Shown: in pieces, positions 1-9,032 of the stretch
Layout of the letters: every line of letters begins with the position of its first letter
Position numbering within the stretch: position 1 is the first letter of the stretch
Source: Mycobacterium gastri
Lineage (GTDB): Bacteria; Actinomycetota; Actinomycetes; Mycobacteriales; Mycobacteriaceae
NCBI RefSeq assembly: GCF_002102175.1
Contig: NZ_LQOX01000116.1
Span: forward strand, 1-64,000
Direction of reading: 5' to 3'
DNA length: 64,000 nt
Notes under the pieces: model-generated
Seen by the model: the letters and a program-made list of their open reading frames with translations, nothing else
Database searches by the model: none
Told to the model about the DNA's origin: nothing
Position numbers and translations under genes: made by a program

Positions 1-79
1 CGTAATCCCTTGCACCACAACATCATCACACGCCACACCGCGCACAGCCGTCAGACACGACCAACAATGGACAGGTTAT

Positions 80-1243
80 TCAGCGCGTTCCTAGGTAGGC
101 ATCGGCGGTGCTGATGCGCCGGGCAAGGACCACCTGTCGCCATTCTTCGGACAGAAAGACCGCGGTGAAGGTGAGCCCCAGTTCGTCGATCAGCCCAGCC
201 CACAACACTTTCTCGTCTGCGGAGCCGAGCAGATGTGGTGCGCCGTGGGTTCTTCGGAAGACGCGGTGGGCGATCCGGTCGACGTGTGATACCTCGATGC
301 GGCTTTCGGCTTCCTCGTCGTCGACGAGCATGTCGAGGCCGGATTGCAGAGTCTCGGACAGCGTTGAGGTGAAGGTGGTGACGAGCACCTTGCCGTCTCC
401 GCGCTTGGCGAGCATGTGGGCACGGTGCAGGGCGACGACGGTCTTGCCGGTGCCCGGGCCGCCGGTGACGCGGGCCGGGCCTTTGTAGGCGGCGTCGACG
501 ACGGCTCGCTGGGTGGGGTGCAGATACACCCGCCAGGTGGCGAACGGGTAAGCGAAGACGTCCATCAGTTCGTCGGGGCCGCTGACGAGGACGACGCGGT
601 CGCTGCTGCGCAGGATGGCGGCGTCGATATCCTCGGTGTCGACGGGGTCGTTCAGAATCTGCGCACCGAGATCTGCCCACACCTCCTCAGGGGAGAAACC
701 CGCGGCGAGACCAAACAACACATCCCACTGTGTCTCGGGCAGAAAGGATTTCGCCGCGTCGAGTTGGGCGGCGTCGGTGACGGTCCGCGCGAACGCGAGC
801 ACTTTCTCGTCGATGCCGAGCATGGTTAGCTCGCCATCCTTGATTTGGGCGAAGATCGGGGTGCCCGCGTTCTTGGCGGCATGTTCCCGCTCGGGGATCT
901 GGCGGTCGAGTTCGGCTTCATCGCGGATCTCGATGCCGCCCGTGGCCGAGTTCACTGACACATTGCTGCGCTGCGCCCACGCGTAGGCGTCGTCATGGTG
1001 CAACACTTTGAGCAGTGTGTAGACGTCGCCGGTGACGGGGGCGAGCACGATGCCCCGCCAGGCCTGGTCGATGCGGATGGACCGGAACCGCGGGTTGCGG
1101 GCGTTGGCGATCTTCTCCAAGTGCAGGCCGGTGTGTGTGGCAGTGTCGAACTCGTCGAAGACCTCGGTCACCCGCTTGACGACAGGCTTTTCCATTTTGG
1201 CTAGGTCGGTGATGAATCCCTTGTCGATGGCTAATGTTGGCAT
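80..1243 (-). pseudogene. UvrD/Rep-type helicase, N-terminal part only (truncated)
   Basis: This 387-residue product keeps a long N-terminal region and the start of a superfamily I helicase core. A Walker A motif, GGPGTGKT, lies near residue 260, followed by a TTFT motif typical of UvrD-like ATPases. Helicases of this class normally continue for several hundred residues (Walker B, motifs III-VI). Here the frame stops right after STADAYLGTR, just where the core should go on, and the remaining 80 bases at the window edge do not resume it in any frame I could see. It is the last gene of the minus-strand defence cluster, 112 bases after the SIR2 gene, so it was probably an accessory helicase of that cluster. 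The protein is unlikely to be an active helicase unless the C-terminal half is supplied elsewhere. Confidence 0.65.
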
Positions 1244-1355
1244 TCAGCACTCCCACACAGTTTCCGAGTTCGAAACTTGAGAAACCGGTCCGTCGACGCT
1301 GGCGTGGTCATGACGCACGTCATCGAGAACACCGACCCAAAGCGCCGACTCATTT

Positions 1356-4300
1356 TCACTCCACCTGAAATCCCAATGCCAAGGCAGCCTCGGCAATTTC
1401 CCGCAGGGCACCGGGTGAGATGCCGCAATCCTTGAGCTTTCGATAAACGCGCTGGACGTCAAGAGCGCCGTAGAATTGACCCGTCGTGGCCCCTAGTAGC
1501 GAACCGACCAACCGAGCAAGGCTCTCCGGCTCACATTCCATCAGCTCGTCTCGAAGTTCGTGCAGGAACAGATTGTGCATATCCAACCCAGCCGATGGCA
1601 CTCGAAGGAGTAAGTCGATGGCGGCACCCATCGAGTCAGATAGGAACAACACCCAGACCGCAATAGCTGACACTTCTTCAGGTGCAAGCGCTTTAGGAAT
1701 GCTGCTGATGCGATCAGTAAGGTAGTCGCGAATCCAGCGACCCCATTGGGCATCGGAAACAGCCGGGTAGAGCGCTCCGAGTTCATGGCCGACGTCTTGG
1801 GCCCATTCGACCAGGTCCGTGCGAGAACCGGCCGCGACGAAGCTGTTGATCCACGTACCAGGGTCGACACCAGATTCCACCGCAATCTTGGCAAGGAGCA
1901 GAGGCAGGTTGCGTGAGGCCCGAGGAATAAGTTCGTGACGATGACCGAGTGCCTGTATCAGTAGGTCAAGGAACCCATCCGCCAAGAGTTCATCGCTCCC
2001 TCGCCCATGCGAAAGGTAACCCGTCCAAGCCATCCGAGCGATGCTTGGGTCGCTCCAGTCCAGCATCGGCATCAAGAATTGCTTGCACCATTCTTTATCT
2101 GCGGCGTGGAAGAACGCCAAGTAGGCGCTGAAGACGGTTCTCACGGCTTCGCTTCGGCTGTCGCCGTGCGAACTCAGCTCCACGAGATAATCAGCCAAGT
2201 CGGGTGGGATGCCGTTCCAGCTATCGGCAGCATCTCGCCAGAGATGACTGACTCTGTCCACCCAGTATGTTGCCAACTGGCCTGCAGGGTGGTTGATCGC
2301 GTTGGTCAGGAAGTCATTGCCATCCGAAAATGCGCTGGCGGTTTGAGGATCAGTTGCTTCCCAGCACATCTGGGCGAGTTCGACACTCTCGTCGAATCGG
2401 TGCCAGCCGAGTGGTTGACTCTGAGAGCCGAAGCCGCCGAGCATTGCGGTAACCTGCCTGAGGATCGGCTCAAGTTCGAGATGCGATATTTGCGTGAGTA
2501 TTTGGGGAGCGATGGACTCATCAGCTGTTTGAGCCCAACCACGGACAACCGCATTCGAAATCTCCTCGTGTCCCAATCCGATCGAATCAAGCAGCACGAA
2601 GCCATCTTCTGGGTATTGCTGGGTGAGAGCGCTAATCGCGCCAGCGAGCTGCTCCCAACGTCTCTGATTCTCCCACTTAGCAGTCTCTGCCTCGCAGGCG
2701 ATCAACGCGCCCACCGTTGCGGCGGGCTCTTCACCGAGTTGTTGGTGCAGCTGTTCGGTCTCCATGGGCGGTGACATGTCCCATGCCGATGGTTCCTGCG
2801 AACTGCTGCCATCGTCTTGTTCGGCGATCTCAGGATGAGACGCCGCAAGGGTCGCTAGTGCTTCGTCTATCCCTGCCAGGCTTGGGTTGGCCTGCTTAAT
2901 GGAGGTTAACAAGGCAGCAGCGCGCCACGGCCCATACATGTCATTCCCAGAATGTGCCAGAAGATCATCGATTAGTGCTGTCACGGATTGGTGATCCGCT
3001 GAACCGACTGCATCGGTGATAAGCGGGGACGCCTCGGAGCGTAGATCGAGAGAGTGTAGCCATCCAGTGCTGAGGAACCATTGCAGCTTCTCTGACGAAG
3101 TCTTGTCACTGCGGCACGTCCAGCCATGTATTGCTAAGCGGCGCAACAACACTACATCGCTGTCGGCCCACGATTCGAGGTATCTATCGGCTTCTGCATT
3201 CTGTGCTGCAAGAAGTGACTCAAGGGATTCTCGTGCGGCATCGATGAGAAACCCCAGCGGTGTGCCCGGTTGGTGGTCCTCCGCAATGGAAATGGCCGGA
3301 CGCCATAGACTTGGGCGCTGACGATCAGACTCGCCTGCGAGGGTGAGTTGCAAATCTGCCCGGCGAAGGTGGCGATCCATAATCGCAAGAAACTGGCTAG
3401 CGTATTGATCGAGGAAGGGCCGGTACACCGTGTCCCAACTCAAGCGAAGTAGAGAGTGGTTCTCTCGGGTGGTTGCTTCGAAGGTCGCCCCAAAGTGTCT
3501 TCCGGAGGCTACAACCAGGGGTTCGGCCAGGTAGTCGAAGAGGAACAACGCTGTCTTTGGGTCGCTAGCCAGAGTTGTGTCGTCAAGTATCGATGCGAGA
3601 AGGGTTACCTGAGAACGGTTTTCGTGCCGTCCTGTGACGAGAAGGAGCCAGCGGCGCATACGTTGTGAGAGCGGGCCTTTGTGAAGTGAAAGCTGTCGGC
3701 ATATCGCAAACACAAAGTCGTCAACTAGATGCGGGCCGGACTCGGCAACTAGATGGAACGCGACGTCCGATACGTCGTCGTCGTTGACGTAGTTGTCGGC
3801 GAACCACTTTGCAAGAGCGTGCGTGACATCCGGGTCCACGGTTGGTGCCGGCCAGAACAACGTAGCGAACTCAGGTCTCCCGGAAACCCATTGAAGCCAC
3901 GATTGGCCTCGCGCGAACTCCGTAAAGAATCGTACGGTGTTCTTGTCTCCAAGCACTGTTTCGAGATATGAGACGGCATCGGGAATAGGTGATAGATCTT
4001 GTTCGGCCACCAGAGCTTTGACACGAGCGCGGTGACCCAGCAGCCCTTCCGAAGCCCGCGCAGCCCAGTCGTTGAGGACCACCGGCTGATCGTCGTAGGA
4101 ACACTCGATTGGTGTGATGCCAAGTTGCTTCCAGAGTGGAGAATTCACGTCGGCGGTTAATGCGTAGCGATTGTGCGATCTGCCGCCGAGTCCTCGCGCG
4201 AGGTACTTCATGATTGTGTCGTTGTGGCTATAGCCCACGAACAGGACTGGGTGCTTAGCGAACATGCGGTCGAGGAATCGGGCAGCCCACGCGTCGGTCA

Positions 4301-4823
4301 AGTAGGCCTTTCCGAAATCCTCGTCGGTGGCGACCAAGCGGCGGCTGTCCTGATCTAACCGACCGTGGATATATACGATGCCGGTGAAGTCATCGCCCAT
4401 GGGGAGTGCGGGAGCGAGGTACCCCGTCGCTTCGTCGCCTAGTTGCGTAGAAAGGTGATGGTCGTAGTTCGTCGTGACAATGCGGATGGTCGACGCGGAT
4501 GCGAATCGAACAATCGCTTCGTGTAACGGGCTCGGCTGCGAGCCTGCTTTCGAAGTCAGTTCGTGTATGCGCTGGTGTACGTCGACCCCGTGGTCGTCGT
4601 TGATCTTGCCGAGGATTTCGTCGAGAGGTTGGTTGTCAAGATCCTCGTCGGTGAATCGGGTCTGGAGCTTGCTGGTGTCCCGGATTTCCCTGACCAAGTC
4701 TTTGAAGCTCGGCAATGCCGACGGCGGCGGGATCGATGCACCCGCCCCGACGAAGATGACTAACTCGCCCGACGCGTGCGCCTCGATGAGACCGGCCGGA
4801 AGATCAGTGCCACTCACGTACAT
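1356..4823 (-). CDS. SIR2-domain defence protein with long C-terminal region (probably DUF4020)
   Basis: The 1155-residue protein starts with a SIR2-like NAD-binding domain. GAGAS lies at about residues 26-30, the TTNYD segment at about 117-121, the catalytic-type His in IHG at about 152-154, and FVGYSHND at about 194-202. In bacterial defence systems such domains often hydrolyse NAD+ to stop infection. The remaining ~900 residues are helical and resemble the DUF4020 region found behind SIR2 domains, an assignment from memory. It follows the methylase gene by 96 bases on the same strand, so it is probably co-transcribed with it. Its base composition is lower in GC than its neighbours (31/60 at 1921-1980 against 40/60 at 7201-7260), which suggests separate acquisition. 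I infer that it is the killing effector of the cluster. Confidence 0.8.
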   Translation of the reverse strand: MYVSGTDLPAGLIEAHASGELVIFVGAGASIPPPSALPSFKDLVREIRDTSKLQTRFTDEDLDNQPLDEILGKINDDHGVDVHQRIHELTSKAGSQPSPLHEAIVRFASASTIRIVTTNYDHHLSTQLGDEATGYLAPALPMGDDFTGIVYIHGRLDQDSRRLVATDEDFGKAYLTDAWAARFLDRMFAKHPVLFVGYSHNDTIMKYLARGLGGRSHNRYALTADVNSPLWKQLGITPIECSYDDQPVVLNDWAARASEGLLGHRARVKALVAEQDLSPIPDAVSYLETVLGDKNTVRFFTEFARGQSWLQWVSGRPEFATLFWPAPTVDPDVTHALAKWFADNYVNDDDVSDVAFHLVAESGPHLVDDFVFAICRQLSLHKGPLSQRMRRWLLLVTGRHENRSQVTLLASILDDTTLASDPKTALFLFDYLAEPLVVASGRHFGATFEATTRENHSLLRLSWDTVYRPFLDQYASQFLAIMDRHLRRADLQLTLAGESDRQRPSLWRPAISIAEDHQPGTPLGFLIDAARESLESLLAAQNAEADRYLESWADSDVVLLRRLAIHGWTCRSDKTSSEKLQWFLSTGWLHSLDLRSEASPLITDAVGSADHQSVTALIDDLLAHSGNDMYGPWRAAALLTSIKQANPSLAGIDEALATLAASHPEIAEQDDGSSSQEPSAWDMSPPMETEQLHQQLGEEPAATVGALIACEAETAKWENQRRWEQLAGAISALTQQYPEDGFVLLDSIGLGHEEISNAVVRGWAQTADESIAPQILTQISHLELEPILRQVTAMLGGFGSQSQPLGWHRFDESVELAQMCWEATDPQTASAFSDGNDFLTNAINHPAGQLATYWVDRVSHLWRDAADSWNGIPPDLADYLVELSSHGDSRSEAVRTVFSAYLAFFHAADKEWCKQFLMPMLDWSDPSIARMAWTGYLSHGRGSDELLADGFLDLLIQALGHRHELIPRASRNLPLLLAKIAVESGVDPGTWINSFVAAGSRTDLVEWAQDVGHELGALYPAVSDAQWGRWIRDYLTDRISSIPKALAPEEVSAIAVWVLFLSDSMGAAIDLLLRVPSAGLDMHNLFLHELRDELMECEPESLARLVGSLLGATTGQFYGALDVQRVYRKLKDCGISPGALREIAEAALALGFQVE

Positions 4824-4919
4824 CGTGCCCGACCTACATGCTCGACGCAGTTGAGGTCAAGTAAGAACTCGGTTCGCTCCGCCATATAACGGGCAGTCTG
4901 ATGTCCTATCAAGCGCGTT

Positions 4920-7900
4920 TCACACATGATGTCGCGTACCTTGCCCTGCGGGGATTTCGGCCAGCGACTTCCAGCCCCTGCCCCCGTTGGTAATCGCCGT
5001 TGCCATGCGGTCGTAGGCTTCCAGAACAAGGCGTTTGGTGCGGAACTCGCCGAAGTCGCGCTCCTCGTACTTGCGGACGACCGGGAAGGAGTCCAGCACG
5101 TGTTCGGCTTCGTCGCGGCCAAGGCCGTAGATGTGGAGGAAGCCGGCATCGAGGTCGGCGCGGAGCAGAGCACGACGTTCGGGGTCCCAACGGAAAGGTG
5201 TGCCGTCGTCATCGAGGTCTTGGGCGTACGGCTTCAGGCGATGTGATGTGTAGGTCAGTTCGAGAACGTAGGGCTTCAACCATGTTTCGAGGTATTCACT
5301 GTGGCGCCAAGGGGCTCGCGTTTGGAATTGTTCAGGGGATGGGCATGCAATTTGCTTCACAATGTTGTAAGTCATGTGGGTTCCGCTGAGCTTTTGTCGT
5401 GCAACAAAGTCGAACACGTAACTCGACCAGACTCCGTGAAGTCGGAACGTGAGCGTGGAATCATGCGGGAACGCGACTGGAAATACATGGCCTACTGCTG
5501 AGACCGGAAACACCGTGGGCACAAACGTCCGTGAGTCACTGGCGCGCGCGATATCTCGCCATCCCAGTAGCCACTGGCGATCCCAGCGGTCTTCAAACTT
5601 GGCGTCCACTTCGGTTCGCTCAACCCAATACCGAGCCAGCGGCTCTTGCTCCGGATCGTCATGCTGCTCATCGGTCAGCCGTGGAAGAGAGCCAACGTTC
5701 AACTGCGCTTGCGTCGCCCCTTTGTACGTCGAGAATCGATAGTCGAAATGGCTGAGCATCTTCGCCTCGTACAGGGGCACATACTCCTTGTTGCCGCGTG
5801 TGTAGGACCAGCCATTGAACTTTGCGTCGGCGAGGTCGTCGGCTGTGTGGAACAGCCCTGAGTCGTTGGCCATGTGGAACAACGTCGCGAATGACAGCCC
5901 CCATGGGTTGCCCCCAGGGTCGTCGTCTCGGATAAGCACGGGATGGCGCGAGTAGATACCGAGGGTGATGTCCGCGTCCTTGCGGCTGCGGAACATCGGC
6001 AGCGTCCCGGTATTCGGATTGAGCGCGAGAACTTCCTTGGCCGCCAACTGGAATCGCTTCTCGGGCACATCGGAAATGTGGCGATTGAGGAACGCGAACT
6101 TGGTGCGCCGCACCGTGCGCTGCGTTCCCGTCATCGTCGTGACCGCGAACCGGTACGCGTGGTGCACGTCGCGGAAGATCTTGGCTTCGTTGTCGAAGTC
6201 GTAAAACCCATACAGCCGGTGGTTGCTCAAGGTGTCGGCGAAGAACGGTGCGGTGGTCTTGTCCGTGGCCAGTCCGGTGGGGGTGATGATCCCGGCCATA
6301 CCGTCAGGGTTGATGACGGTGCGCATGGTCTCTGCGAACACGCTGTAGGTGTTGACGTCGCCTTGCCCGGTGAAGGGGGAGCGGCCGCTCTTCAGCAACA
6401 GGTGTGCGGTGCCGTCTGATTGTCGCAGTGCCGCGAGGTAGGCCTGATGCAGGTCGGGGTCGCCGTCGGCGAGCTTGGCGATCATCTTCTTGCGGATCGC
6501 AGCGGTGCCTGCGCCTTCAATGTCGGGGCGGCCGGCGTTGCCGAAGAATTCCTTGTCCTGGATCTTCACCCGCTCCCATGGCGGGTTGCCGACAACGCAG
6601 GAGAACCCGCCGGTCCATCCGGTTCCGGCGTCGGCGCTACCGTCGTCGGGCACGGTGAAGATGCCGGGAAACTCTAAGTGCCAGTGGAAGAACCGATACT
6701 GGCGGGCCAGCGTATTGACCTGTGTGATGATGGTGTCGGGCACCGACTCCGGGGCTTCGAATAAGGCGCGTACGGTCGAATAAGTGATGCCCTGGCCTGA
6801 GCTCGTTGCTCCGGTCTTCGGTTGCACGAACGCCGCGCACCACGCATCGGCCACCAGTTTGGCGGCCACCAAGTCGGGGTCGGCTTCCAGTCGTCGCCAG
6901 GCGTCGGCGCGGGCGCGCAGGGCGGCCACCGACGCCACGGTGCCGGTGTCGGCTTCGCGCGCCGCCTTTGTGAACTGGCTGGTTTCGACGTTGAGGGTTT
7001 CGGGGCCGAAGCTTAGCATCAGCTGGTCTTGGTCGGCTTGGCGTTCGGACTTGTTGCGGGCCTTGAGCTTGGATGTCCACGTCTTGTCGTCGTCACCCAG
7101 CGGCACGAATGCCGCGTCGGGGACATTGTGGCGCAACAGCTCCGGGCTGGTGCCCAGCAGTGCGTTGCCGACCCGGAAGTGCGCGTCGAGGAACGGGAAC
7201 GGGCGGTCGGCGTCGAACGCCTCCAGCCACAACGCCACCTTGGTGATCTCGATGGCCAGATCGTTGAGGTCCACGCCGTAGACGCAGCGTTCAATGACAT
7301 CGGCGGTGGCCGCCCTAAGCGCTGCGGGGGTGGGCTCGCTTTCCCCGGTGCGCACGGTGGCCAAGGCGGAGGCTATACGCCGGGCAGCGGCGACAACGAA
7401 ATGGCCGCTGCCGCAGGCCGGATCGACGACAGTAAGATCCAGCAGCGCCTGCTCGGGGTCGGACTCCCGAATCGCCTCGTCGAGCAACGGGTCCAGCGCC
7501 TCGTCCAGCACCAACGCGATCAGATCCGAGGGGGTGTAGTAGGAGCCGGACTTCTTGCGTTCGTTGCCGGTGGACACGTCCAGGGTGAAGGCCCGTTCGT
7601 CGGCGTGGTAGCGCGGCGTGTACGCCAGCAGCCCCTCATACATGCCGCCGAGTTCTTCGCTGTCGAGGTTGCGGTAGTCGACCGGACGCGGCAGGCCGGT
7701 CACCGGGTCGTCGATCTGGGCGAGTGCGCGCACCGCGGCCAGCAGCGCCCGGTTGGGCAGCTGGGCGCCGTCGAGGATGCTCAGCGCATCGCGCGAAAAC
7801 AGGCTGGCGCCAAGGCCGCTCAGGCCAAGTGCGGGCAGTCCGTCGCCGGCGAGTGCGTCGGTGACGATCTGATGCGCGTGCCACAGGTCGGTATGCCAGC

Positions 7901-9032
7901 CGCCGATCGGTTCGGTGGCCAGGCGGCGCAGCCGTGCGGTGGAGAAGTAGTCCGCATACAGGGTGCGGGCGCTTTCCGGGATGTCGGAGCGGTGCAGCAG
8001 ATCGCGGTCCTCGACCACGAACAGCACGATCAGCCGGTAGGCGATGCGCAGTAGCGCGCGTTGCAGGTCGCGGTCGGCGTCGGTGGCCGCGGCCAGCGCT
8101 TCACGCAGCGCGATATTGGCCGGGTGCGCGACAAACCCGGTGCCGAGCTCCTGCAGGGCGGCCGCGATGCCGTGTTGCAGGTTCAGCAGGGCGCGGGCGC
8201 CGTCGTCGATGGCGGTGGTGCGCCAGCGTTCCAGCCAGCAGTTGTCGAGCTTGGTTTCGGCCTGCTCGACTTCGGCGTCCTCACCGGAATCCTCGCTGTC
8301 GGCAGTGGCTTTGGCGGCTTTGGCGACCTTGTCGTCCAGTCGGGGCGCGAAGCGGCTGGCGTGGACGGTCAGGAACAGGATGCGGAAGTCGGCGTAGAGC
8401 TGGTCGCTGAAAATCGCGTCGAGATCGAACTCGACGAAGGACTGCCGGGTGAGGCTGGAGGCGTCGCGCAGCAGCCGCAGCTGATGGCCGTTGGACAGGA
8501 TCGCCCACAGCGCGTGGTCTTCGCGGTTGAGGTAGTCCTGCAGCATGGCCTGGGGGGCCCGGGCGGTCACCCCGGCGGTCTTGGTGTCCAGGTCGATGCC
8601 AGCGCCCACCAGGTGCAGCGGGACCCAGGCCGAGGCGTTCGCGGCGTCGGGCCAGGTGACGCGGTGGGAGACGGGGAAGTGCGGCGCCTCGGTCTCGCCG
8701 AGTCCGGGGGGTACGGCCAGCCCGGCGCTGACGACATCGGGCCGGCCCCAGCCGAGTTCGTAGAGCAGGGGCAGCAGCCACTTGTCCCTAGTGAGTTTGG
8801 TAGCGGCGTCACCTTCGGGTAGCCGCTCCAGCGCGGTGCGCCAGGCGCGGTGCGCGGCGAGCATGGCCTCCCACGCGCGGGCGATGGCACCGTTGACCGC
8901 CATTCCCGGTGACAGCTGGTAGGCGTCGGCGGTTTGGCCGGGCATGCGTAGTTCGTTGGCCCGCGGGACGGCTTCGGCGGGCAGCGCGGTGCCGACAGTG
9001 CGCACGGCGCGAAAGACGGTCAGCGCGCTCAT
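4920..9032 (-). CDS. DISARM-type DNA adenine methylase (DrmMI/Eco57I-like)
   Basis: This 1370-residue protein has the Eco57I-type methylase layout. Its S-adenosylmethionine motif DPACGSGHF is at about residues 535-543. The catalytic motif NPPW of N6-adenine methylases is near residue 815, and the long C-terminal part should hold target recognition. The N-terminal ~400 residues look like the helical region of large stand-alone restriction-modification methylases. The start overlaps the stop of the preceding SNF2 helicase gene by 4 bases (ATGA), so the two are translationally coupled. In class 1 DISARM the methylase marks host DNA so that the helicase module attacks only unmarked phage DNA. An alternative is a single-chain type IIG/PglX-like enzyme, but the helicase neighbours favour DISARM. 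Confidence 0.82.
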   Translation of the reverse strand: MSALTVFRAVRTVGTALPAEAVPRANELRMPGQTADAYQLSPGMAVNGAIARAWEAMLAAHRAWRTALERLPEGDAATKLTRDKWLLPLLYELGWGRPDVVSAGLAVPPGLGETEAPHFPVSHRVTWPDAANASAWVPLHLVGAGIDLDTKTAGVTARAPQAMLQDYLNREDHALWAILSNGHQLRLLRDASSLTRQSFVEFDLDAIFSDQLYADFRILFLTVHASRFAPRLDDKVAKAAKATADSEDSGEDAEVEQAETKLDNCWLERWRTTAIDDGARALLNLQHGIAAALQELGTGFVAHPANIALREALAAATDADRDLQRALLRIAYRLIVLFVVEDRDLLHRSDIPESARTLYADYFSTARLRRLATEPIGGWHTDLWHAHQIVTDALAGDGLPALGLSGLGASLFSRDALSILDGAQLPNRALLAAVRALAQIDDPVTGLPRPVDYRNLDSEELGGMYEGLLAYTPRYHADERAFTLDVSTGNERKKSGSYYTPSDLIALVLDEALDPLLDEAIRESDPEQALLDLTVVDPACGSGHFVVAAARRIASALATVRTGESEPTPAALRAATADVIERCVYGVDLNDLAIEITKVALWLEAFDADRPFPFLDAHFRVGNALLGTSPELLRHNVPDAAFVPLGDDDKTWTSKLKARNKSERQADQDQLMLSFGPETLNVETSQFTKAAREADTGTVASVAALRARADAWRRLEADPDLVAAKLVADAWCAAFVQPKTGATSSGQGITYSTVRALFEAPESVPDTIITQVNTLARQYRFFHWHLEFPGIFTVPDDGSADAGTGWTGGFSCVVGNPPWERVKIQDKEFFGNAGRPDIEGAGTAAIRKKMIAKLADGDPDLHQAYLAALRQSDGTAHLLLKSGRSPFTGQGDVNTYSVFAETMRTVINPDGMAGIITPTGLATDKTTAPFFADTLSNHRLYGFYDFDNEAKIFRDVHHAYRFAVTTMTGTQRTVRRTKFAFLNRHISDVPEKRFQLAAKEVLALNPNTGTLPMFRSRKDADITLGIYSRHPVLIRDDDPGGNPWGLSFATLFHMANDSGLFHTADDLADAKFNGWSYTRGNKEYVPLYEAKMLSHFDYRFSTYKGATQAQLNVGSLPRLTDEQHDDPEQEPLARYWVERTEVDAKFEDRWDRQWLLGWRDIARASDSRTFVPTVFPVSAVGHVFPVAFPHDSTLTFRLHGVWSSYVFDFVARQKLSGTHMTYNIVKQIACPSPEQFQTRAPWRHSEYLETWLKPYVLELTYTSHRLKPYAQDLDDDGTPFRWDPERRALLRADLDAGFLHIYGLGRDEAEHVLDSFPVVRKYEERDFGEFRTKRLVLEAYDRMATAITNGGRGWKSLAEIPAGQGTRHHV

